Shown: piece after piece, positions 1 through 5,272 of the stretch | Layout of the letters: each line of letters opens with the position of its first letter | Numbering within the stretch: the stretch's first letter is position 1 | Source of the DNA: DATJUC01 sp035502675 | GTDB lineage: Bacteria; Vulcanimicrobiota; Vulcanimicrobiia; Vulcanimicrobiales; Vulcanimicrobiaceae | Assembly (NCBI GenBank): GCA_035502675.1 | Contig: DATJUC010000178.1 | Location: forward strand, 1-13,724 | Length of the DNA stretch: 13,724 nt | Reading direction: 5' to 3' | Notes under the pieces: generated by a model | What the model saw: only the letters and a program-made list of their open reading frames with translations | Databases searched by the model: none | What the model was told of the DNA's origin: nothing | Translations under genes and position numbers: made by a program

Positions 1-1658
1 TTAGCGGCAAGATTATTAGTTTCGGCGAAATCCTCGCCGAGGTTGTAGAGCTCCCAACCGGTGGCGTCGAGCTCCGTCAGCATGTCGGAAGTGATCGGTA
101 CTCCCAACCCCCTCCCCGACTCCGCAAACGAGGGACCGGGCCACGGACAAACCGCCCGCCAGCCGTCGTGATAGAGCGACCGGTGGCCGATCATTTCGAA
201 ATATTGGGTGGTGCGCTTGCTGGGCGCTTCGGGATCGTCGAACGTGTGCGCGAAGCTCACTCCCTCGATCGGGGACTGCGTCACGCCGCGGATAGCTTGG
301 GGCGGATCGATCCCGAGGGCGTCGAGAACGGTCGGCACCATGTCGATGATGTGGCCGTATTGCATGCGAACCTCGCCGCCCCGCCGCACGCCTTTCGGCC
401 AATGCACGATCAGCGGGTCGCTGACGCCTCCGCGGTACGTTTCGCGCTTCCAGCGGCGGAACGGCGTGTTTCCGGCGTGCGTCCAGCCCCACGGGAAGTG
501 GTTGAAGCACTCCGGGCCGCCCAGGTCGTCGATTTTCGCGAGATTTTCTTCGATCGTGTCTTCGACGTTGTTGAAGAAGCGGCACTCGTTTACGGAGCCG
601 TGCGGACCGCCTTCAGCGCTGGAACCGTTATCCGAAACGAGCATGATGAGCGTATTGTCGTATTCCCCGATCTCTTTGAGAAAGGCCAGCAGTTCGCCGA
701 TGTAGTGGTCGGTGTGCGTCAAAAACCCCGCAAAGACTTCCATCATTCGCGCGTAGAGGCGCCGCTCGTCGGGCGGCACCGAATCCCAGCCGGCGACGTC
801 GGGGTCGTGCCGGGAAAGCGTCGCGTTACTCGGAACGAGGCCGAGAGCTTTCTGCTTCTCGAAGACGCGCTGCCGGTAGTCGTCCCAGCCCGCATCGAAC
901 GCTCCTTCGTATGCGTCGGCCCACTCCTTGGGGACGTGATGCGGCGAATGCATCGCGCCCGGAGCGAAGTACATGAAGAAGGGCTTGTTCGGCGCGACTT
1001 GTTTGGCGTCGGCGATCATCGCTTTGGCCTTTTCGACGAGGTCGGGCGTAAGGTGATAACCTTGCTCCGGCGTCTTCTCAGGCTCGGTCTGGGAGTTGTC
1101 GCGAACTAGCTCCGGATAGTACTGATGCGTATCGCCGCCGAGAAAGCCGTAATAGCGCTCGAAGCCGCGTCCGAGGGGCCAGCGATCGTATGGACCGGCG
1201 GCGGTCATCGTCTCTTCCGGTGCCAGGTGCCACTTGCCGACGCAGTAGGTATTGTAGCCCTTCTGCAAGAGAATTTCCGAGAGGAAGCCGTTTTCAAACG
1301 GGATGTAGCCGTCGGAGCCTGGATAGCCGGTCGACCCGTTGGTCAGGCAGGCCAAATGATTGGAGTGGTGATTGCGCCCGGTGAGAATGGACGAGCGCGA
1401 CGGAGAGCACAGCGCCGTCGTGTGCATGTTCGCGTACCGAAGCCCGTCGGCTGCCAGCGCATCGATGTTCGGCGTCCGAATCGGGCTGCCGTAGCATCCC
1501 AGGTGTCCGAACCCCAGATCGTCAAGAACGATGAACAGCACGTTGGGGGCGCCCGCGGGAGCTCGATTCGGCTGCGGCCACGCAGGCGTCGAAACGTCGA
1601 CCGTGCGGCCGATCATCCCAGGGAACGTGGTTCCGGGTCTGTACTCTTCAAGCGCCAT
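1..1658 (-). CDS. arylsulfatase (sulfatase family PF00884), C-terminus cut by window edge
   Basis: Predicted type I sulfatase hydrolysing sulfate esters; the substrate cannot be told. The frame is open for 552 codons from ATG at 1658 to the left edge, and GGAG lies 5 nt before the ATG. Seen: APNVLFIVLDDLGFG near residues 37-51 with the metal-binding Asp pair D46/D47; the formylglycine signature C84-S-P-S-R followed by SSILTGR; GKWHL at 141-145; MHSPHHVP around 236-243; and SDNG with D343/N344. This is the full sulfatase active-site set. It is a Cys-type enzyme, so it needs a formylglycine-generating enzyme, which is not in the window. The N-terminus (MALEEYRPGTTFPGMIGRT) has no signal peptide, so it is probably cytoplasmic. 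The layout matches the long (about 750-780 residue) arylsulfatases of soil bacteria, so roughly 200 residues are missing. The gene is transcribed away from the secreted pair on its right. Confidence 0.93.
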   Translation of the reverse strand, partial: MALEEYRPGTTFPGMIGRTVDVSTPAWPQPNRAPAGAPNVLFIVLDDLGFGHLGCYGSPIRTPNIDALAADGLRYANMHTTALCSPSRSSILTGRNHHSNHLACLTNGSTGYPGSDGYIPFENGFLSEILLQKGYNTYCVGKWHLAPEETMTAAGPYDRWPLGRGFERYYGFLGGDTHQYYPELVRDNSQTEPEKTPEQGYHLTPDLVEKAKAMIADAKQVAPNKPFFMYFAPGAMHSPHHVPKEWADAYEGAFDAGWDDYRQRVFEKQKALGLVPSNATLSRHDPDVAGWDSVPPDERRLYARMMEVFAGFLTHTDHYIGELLAFLKEIGEYDNTLIMLVSDNGSSAEGGPHGSVNECRFFNNVEDTIEENLAKIDDLGGPECFNHFPWGWTHAGNTPFRRWKRETYRGGVSDPLIVHWPKGVRRGGEVRMQYGHIIDMVPTVLDALGIDPPQAIRGVTQSPIEGVSFAHTFDDPEAPSKRTTQYFEMIGHRSLYHDGWRAVCPWPGPSFAESGRGLGVPITSDMLTELDATGWELYNLGEDFAETNNLAA

Positions 1659-1803
1659 AGCTTCTCCAGGGCGTCGAGCGGACCGAGCGCGCCGTCTTGA
1701 TCAACCGTAAACCCGTGGTCGCGAAGCGAGCATCCCAAAAGTGCAAATCGAGGGCGAAATCGTCAAAATCGCTGCGGTTTTGCCGGTTTAGGATACTGCC
1801 GAG

Positions 1804-1815
1804 CCGCCGCGGCGG
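1804..1815. repeat. 12-bp perfect palindrome between divergent genes
   Basis: CCGCCGCGGCGG reads the same on both strands. It lies in the 217-bp gap between the sulfatase and the secreted-protein pair, about 20 bp before a second palindrome. It could be part of a control region or just a GC-rich chance palindrome. I see no convincing -35/-10 pair in this gap; a TATCCT on the minus strand (1795-1790) and a GATACT on the plus strand (1792-1797) are weak -10 candidates. Confidence 0.35.
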
Positions 1816-1835
1816 TAGTATGACAGGGCCAAAGC

Positions 1836-1853
1836 CGACGTAGTTCTACGTCG
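1836..1853. promoter_or_regulatory. 18-bp inverted repeat before the secreted-protein pair
   Basis: CGACGTAGTTCTACGTCG is a perfect inverted repeat with 8-bp arms around TT. It ends 22 bp before the chosen start codon at 1876 and 11 bp before its GGGG ribosome-binding site. It could be an operator for a dimeric repressor or, if transcribed, a 5'-UTR hairpin that masks translation. A terminator is unlikely because no T-run follows. Confidence 0.5.
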
Positions 1854-1875
1854 CCGGCAGATGTGGGGTCAAGCC

Positions 1876-2316
1876 ATGATCAGATTGTTTCTCCTGAGTT
1901 GCGCGGCGCTGCTGGCGTTCACCGTCACGCCCGCCGACGCTTCGGGCACCGTAACCATCCAACAGAAGGACGGTTCGGTCGACACGTACTCCGACGTCGG
2001 AATCAAGATCATCCACAACGCACTGTACCTCACCTCGGCGGACGGTAAGGGGACGCTCGTCGTCAATCGTGCGGCGTGTTCGTATCAAGACCAAATCTTG
2101 GTATGCCTGCCGACCGGGGTGACGCTGATTCAGGCGGGAGCGGCCAAGCCGTTGGATCTCGCAACGGGGACGATCTATGCGAACATGACCGACCAAATGC
2201 TGAGCCTCCCGCTGTCGTCGACGCGCTTACCGCCCCACAGCATCGTCTTCTCGATCTCGACGAAGCTCGGAACGTACGTCAATCTCAGCGGCAGCATCGA
2301 CAAGGTGACGAAGTGA
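1876..2316 (+). CDS. small exported protein of unknown function
   Basis: A 146-residue protein starting MIRLFLLSCAALLAFTVTPADASG, a clear Sec signal peptide likely cut after ADA. The frame is also open from ATG 1861, but 1876 is preferred because GGGG at 1865-1868 stands 7 nt before it and the signal peptide then begins properly. The mature part is beta-rich (GTVTIQQKDGSVDTYSDV, YLTSADGKGTLVV, GTYVNLSGSI) with two cysteines about 11 residues apart (RAACSYQDQILVCLP) that may form a disulfide once exported. No catalytic motif is visible and I know no named family. Its stop overlaps the GTG start of the next gene, so the two are probably co-translated and may work together at the envelope. The last ~240 bp can also be read in the next gene's frame, but that is a shadow. 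Confidence 0.8.
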   Translation: MIRLFLLSCAALLAFTVTPADASGTVTIQQKDGSVDTYSDVGIKIIHNALYLTSADGKGTLVVNRAACSYQDQILVCLPTGVTLIQAGAAKPLDLATGTIYANMTDQMLSLPLSSTRLPPHSIVFSISTKLGTYVNLSGSIDKVTK

Positions 2317-3224
2317 ATAAATCCATCGCGCTACTAGCAGCCCTAACGATTGCAATTACACCGGCTCTTGCCGTCGCAATGGATCGCGGGGGCGGCGGAC
2401 GCCCATCCTCCGCACCGGCGCGCAGCGCACCGGCCCGATCGGCACCAGCGCGCAGTGCGCCGGCCCGCACCGCCCCGGCCCAGCGAGCACCCTCGCGCCC
2501 GGCACAGGCTCCATCCGGCGGCGGGTTCAATCTCAATCGCGATGCCAAACCCACGAAGGCGCCTTCCCAGGCGGCCAGTAGATCCGCTGCCCGGCCCGGC
2601 AACACCAGCACGCCGAATCGTAACGTGCGCAACGGGAATGCCGCCAACGGCAGCGGCAACCATAAGAACGCGAACAACGGCGGCAACCGCGTGAATGCCA
2701 ACAACGGCGGCAACCGTGTGAATGCCAACAACGGCGGCAATCGCGTGAATGCAAACAATAACGGTAATCGCACCAACGCGAACAGCAACGTAAACCGGAC
2801 CAACGTGAATGCGAACCGCAACGTCAACGTCAGCGGAAATACCATCAACCGCACGGTCGTGAGCAACCCGGTCTACGTGAATCAGCCGGCTTGGGGCTGG
2901 AATCACGGCGTGGCGTGGGCGCCGGCGCCGGCGTATTACGGCGGCGGGTTCTGGGGAGCCATGGCGATCGGCGCGACGTCGGCCGCGATTTACGGCACGA
3001 TCGTGGCGTCGAATCGAACGTACACCTCGTACCAAGTGCAGCCCAATAGCCCCGGGGCGACGGTCCTCTCGAACTATCAGCTCACCCAGGTGCAGTGCGG
3101 CGGCTCCAATCTGGTTGTGATCTACGGCCCGAATAACAGCGTCACGTGCGCCAACCCAAACCATCTGGTTGCTGCCGGGAACTATAACCTCGATACGTCG
3201 ACGCTCTCGCTGACGAACGCCTGA
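2313..3224 (+). CDS. exported Ala-Pro/Asn-rich repeat protein
   Basis: A 303-residue protein. The start is GTG at 2313, chosen because it yields a signal peptide (MNKSIALLAALTIAITPALAVA), has AAGGTGA 4 nt before it, and overlaps the previous stop as GTGA. The frame is open upstream to 2076, but that stretch lies over the preceding gene. Domains: residues about 34-63 are APARS-type repeats; 64-110 are a basic, Ser/Pro/Asn linker; 112-165 are nine-residue Asn-rich repeats (NNGGNRVNA type); about 186-225 are Trp/Tyr/Gly-rich (WGWNHGVAWAPAPAYYGGGFWGA followed by a short hydrophobic stretch); about 230-303 form a conserved-looking C-terminal domain (YQVQPNSPGATVLSNYQLTQ) with a Cys pair (VQCGG, VTCANPN). 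Likely periplasmic, cell-surface or matrix. No enzyme motif was found, and the function is unknown. Confidence 0.82.
   Translation: MNKSIALLAALTIAITPALAVAMDRGGGGRPSSAPARSAPARSAPARSAPARTAPAQRAPSRPAQAPSGGGFNLNRDAKPTKAPSQAASRSAARPGNTSTPNRNVRNGNAANGSGNHKNANNGGNRVNANNGGNRVNANNGGNRVNANNNGNRTNANSNVNRTNVNANRNVNVSGNTINRTVVSNPVYVNQPAWGWNHGVAWAPAPAYYGGGFWGAMAIGATSAAIYGTIVASNRTYTSYQVQPNSPGATVLSNYQLTQVQCGGSNLVVIYGPNNSVTCANPNHLVAAGNYNLDTSTLSLTNA
2412..2501 (+). repeat. 15-bp tandem repeats encoding APARS
   Basis: Six in-frame 15-bp units coding for Ala-Pro-Ala-Arg-Ser: four close copies (2412-2471) and two diverged (APAQR, APSRP). Synonymous bases differ between copies (ccg/cca, cgc/cga, agc/tcg/agt), so the peptide is kept while the DNA has drifted. 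That suggests selection on the protein repeat rather than recent expansion. Confidence 0.85.
2646..2807 (+). repeat. 27-bp tandem repeats encoding an Asn-rich nonapeptide
   Basis: Six units of 27 bp: a diverged first (NGSGNHKNA, 2646-2672), three almost identical NNGGNRVNA units (2673-2753), then NNNGNRTNA and NSNVNRTNV. The three central units differ only at silent bases, so this part is recent or homogenised and prone to copy-number change. Copy changes stay in frame because 27 is a multiple of 3. Confidence 0.9.
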
Positions 3225-3262
3225 CGCTCCTGATGCGTGCAGCAGCGATGAGCCCGGAGCGT
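3224..3262 (+). terminator. possible stem-loop after the repeat-protein gene
   Basis: ACGCTCC at 3224-3230 and GGAGCGT at 3256-3262 form a perfect 7-bp stem around a 25-nt loop, starting on the last base of the stop codon. No T-run follows directly (gaacgattta), so this is a poor intrinsic terminator and may be only an mRNA 3'-end structure. Confidence 0.25.
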
Positions 3263-3512
3263 GAACGATTTAGATAGGGGCCATCCGCCCGGCGTTAGCC
3301 GATGTCGTCGTTGAACTCGGGACGAAGATCGGGGTCGGGACGTGCCCACGTATCGCCGAACATAATAGCCAGGAAAGAGCGTACGGCGCTCGCTCAGCGG
3401 GTCCTAGCGCGTGCCAAGCGTATGCCTCACGGAGTTGCCCGAGGTCGGCTCGAGAAGGCCGGTCAGATGCGAATCGGTTGAAACTTATCGGCGCGGGCAC
3501 CGTACGCTGATT
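3263..3512. other. intergenic gap, no clear gene
   Basis: About 250 bp between the repeat-protein gene and the S41 peptidase. The upstream extension of the S41 frame (GTG 3411) has no signal-peptide character and was not accepted. On the minus strand a 22-codon frame from ATG 3364 to TAA near 3299 reads MFGDTWARPDPDLRPEFNDD; it is Asp/Pro-rich and may be the tail of a lost gene, but no ribosome-binding site precedes it. A weak promoter for the S41 gene may lie at its right end. Confidence 0.4.
3478..3508 (+). promoter_or_regulatory. weak candidate promoter for the S41 peptidase gene
   Basis: TTGAAA (3478-3483) resembles a -35 box and TACGCT (3503-3508) a weak -10, but the spacer is 19 bp. 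If used, transcription would begin almost at ATG 3513. That would fit the absence of a Shine-Dalgarno sequence and point to a leaderless message. It rests on base similarity only. Confidence 0.2.
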
Positions 3513-5075
3513 ATGGCGAGATCCTTACTGCCGGTTCTCTTTGCGGTCGTTGCATGCGCCCTGCCCGCAGCGGCAGTTGCATCGTGCGGCCCGAGCGATC
3601 CCGCCGGGTACTATGAAGGCACCGCCCAGAGCAAACAGGCTGGGACGCTCAAGGTTTCCGTTAACCTGCGCTGCCAGAACGGTAACTACGCCGGCGAGCT
3701 GGCGACGCCCGTCGGGACATTCCTGATCGAGGGCGGCGCTTTCACGGCCGGAACGCTGCATCTGACTTTCGGCGGCGGTGCAATCGCCGACGTCGGCTCC
3801 GTTACTCTGACGTTTCATGGAACGACAGGCGTGGGCACCTTTCGCTTAGCCGACGATTCGGGCACGTTTGTCATTTCGCGCATGGGCGATGCTCGCGCGC
3901 CCGTTTCGAATGCGCCGGTGCTTACCCTGACGGCGCAACAGTGGCTTGCCGATATGCGCTTCGAAGTGACGACACTAAAAACGCTGCATCCACAGCCTTT
4001 CGCCTTCACGCCAAGCGCGACGTTCGATGCGGCGGTCGCAGCGCTCGAACGGCGGTTGGGTTCGACCGACGGCGACGTCGCGTATGTGGGGCTCGACCAC
4101 CTTGCCAACCTGATCGGCGACGGACACACGTACGTCGAGTTCCCGCCCGATATGGCCCTGATGCCGTTACTCATCGGGCGTTTTGGAAACGACTATCGGG
4201 TCGAGGCAGTCGGTGCGGGCAACGAAAGGCTCCTGGGCATGCGCGTCCTGAGCGTCGGCGGCGTTTCCGTCGGCACCGTACACGACGAGTTCTACGACCT
4301 CATCACGCCCGTCGGCGAGACGGAGGTCCTGCGCGACGCAAGGTCGACGAACTTTCTTAATGTCGGCATGGCGCTGCACGGCGTCGGCGTGACGCCTCGC
4401 CGCGACGTCGCGGTCTACACGCTTGCGAGCGACGGCGGCAAACCTCACAACGTATCGCTGCGAGCGCTAGCGCCGGCCCAAGCCAATCGCCTACAGTGGA
4501 CCTGGGTGGGCGGCCGGCCGTTCTATCGGCGTCATCCAGACGGTGATTTCTGGTTCGTCTACCTGGCTGCGTACAAGACGGTCTACTGCAGCTTTCGCGG
4601 TTATGCGAACCTACAGAGCAATGCCGCTGCACTGCTGGCTTTCGTGCGGGCGAACCACGCCGAGAAGCTCGTGCTCGATCTGCGACTCAACGGCGGCGGC
4701 GACTACAGGGAGGGGCTGCGCTATCTGATCGACCCGATCCGCGCGATGAACTCGATCAACCGCCTCGGGCATCTCTTCGTGCTTGTCGGCCCAAACACGT
4801 TCTCCGCTGCAATGGCGAACGCCGCGCAGTTTCGCGTAGCTACGCACGCGCTGCTTGTCGGGCAGACCATCGGCGAGCGCCCGAATAGTTACCAAGAGCC
4901 GCGAGAAGCGCGTCTGCCCAATTCCCGGCTGCTCCTGCGATATTCAACGCTGTACTACGAGTTTCTCCCTGGGGGCCCGAACGAGATCGTTCCCAATAGG
5001 CAAATCGTTCCGTCGTGGCAAGACTTGAAAGCGGGAAGGGATCCCGTACTCGAATGGGTGCTACAGCACCGATAG
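3513..5075 (+). CDS. exported S41-family (C-terminal-processing-like) serine peptidase
   Basis: A 520-residue protein. The start at ATG 3513 is set by the signal peptide MARSLLPVLFAVVACALPAAAVASC; the frame is open to GTG 3411, but those 34 codons do not look translated. V22-A-S-C25 also fits a lipobox, so it may be a lipoprotein. Residues about 26-125 are a Gly/Thr-rich beta domain (GYYEGTAQ, GELATPVGTFLIEGG). The S41 region follows: helical part 135-200, G202-D-G-H-T206, a PDZ-like stretch around 220-260 (GNERLLGMRVLSVGGVSV), D389-L-R-L-N-G-G-G396, nucleophile motif T-F-S431-A-A, and the family-like tail PNRQIVPSWQDLKAGRDPVLEWVL. H205 and S431 match the catalytic positions of tricorn-like S41 members. 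The substrate is unknown. There is no Shine-Dalgarno before the ATG. It stands alone, with gaps on both sides. Confidence 0.85.
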   Translation: MARSLLPVLFAVVACALPAAAVASCGPSDPAGYYEGTAQSKQAGTLKVSVNLRCQNGNYAGELATPVGTFLIEGGAFTAGTLHLTFGGGAIADVGSVTLTFHGTTGVGTFRLADDSGTFVISRMGDARAPVSNAPVLTLTAQQWLADMRFEVTTLKTLHPQPFAFTPSATFDAAVAALERRLGSTDGDVAYVGLDHLANLIGDGHTYVEFPPDMALMPLLIGRFGNDYRVEAVGAGNERLLGMRVLSVGGVSVGTVHDEFYDLITPVGETEVLRDARSTNFLNVGMALHGVGVTPRRDVAVYTLASDGGKPHNVSLRALAPAQANRLQWTWVGGRPFYRRHPDGDFWFVYLAAYKTVYCSFRGYANLQSNAAALLAFVRANHAEKLVLDLRLNGGGDYREGLRYLIDPIRAMNSINRLGHLFVLVGPNTFSAAMANAAQFRVATHALLVGQTIGERPNSYQEPREARLPNSRLLLRYSTLYYEFLPGGPNEIVPNRQIVPSWQDLKAGRDPVLEWVLQHR

Positions 5076-5272
5076 GCTTCAGTTCGACGACGAAGCGGTG
5101 AACGGCTCGCGCGCTGGTATCGCGGCGGTCAAATGGATCGCTGCGTTGCGCTGCCCGAAGCCGGGTGAGTGCGATCGGCCAGGTCACGCCCTAACTCGGA
5201 CGCATTCGTCTGGATGGAATAAAGCTCGACGCTCGGCGGGGGCGAACCCGCTCAGACACGAACGGGGAACCG
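5076..5272 (+). promoter_or_regulatory. gap before the cyclase-ATPase gene, with a small hairpin
   Basis: A 197-bp gap that should hold the promoter of the cyclase gene. Two small inverted repeats are visible: GCTTC/GAAGC at 5076-5096 just after the S41 stop, and GCGGG/CCCGC at 5236-5251 with a 6-nt loop, 12 bp before the GGGGA ribosome-binding site. A GGAATAAAG near 5215-5223 could contain a -10, but no good -35 partner was found. Confidence 0.3.

Noticed and set aside
168..1700. Long + strand open frames (313 and 191 codons) across the left 1.7 kb
   Set aside because: They lie antisense to the sulfatase frame, which carries every sulfatase motif in order; the + frames have Arg/Val/Ala-rich shadow composition.
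2412..2807. CRISPR-like array because of regular repeats
   Set aside because: The units are contiguous, without spacers, and in frame with a protein-coding gene.
2285..3164. Long minus-strand frames opposite the repeat-protein gene
   Set aside because: They mirror the tandem repeats on the other strand; the + frame has the signal peptide, ribosome-binding site and C-terminal domain.
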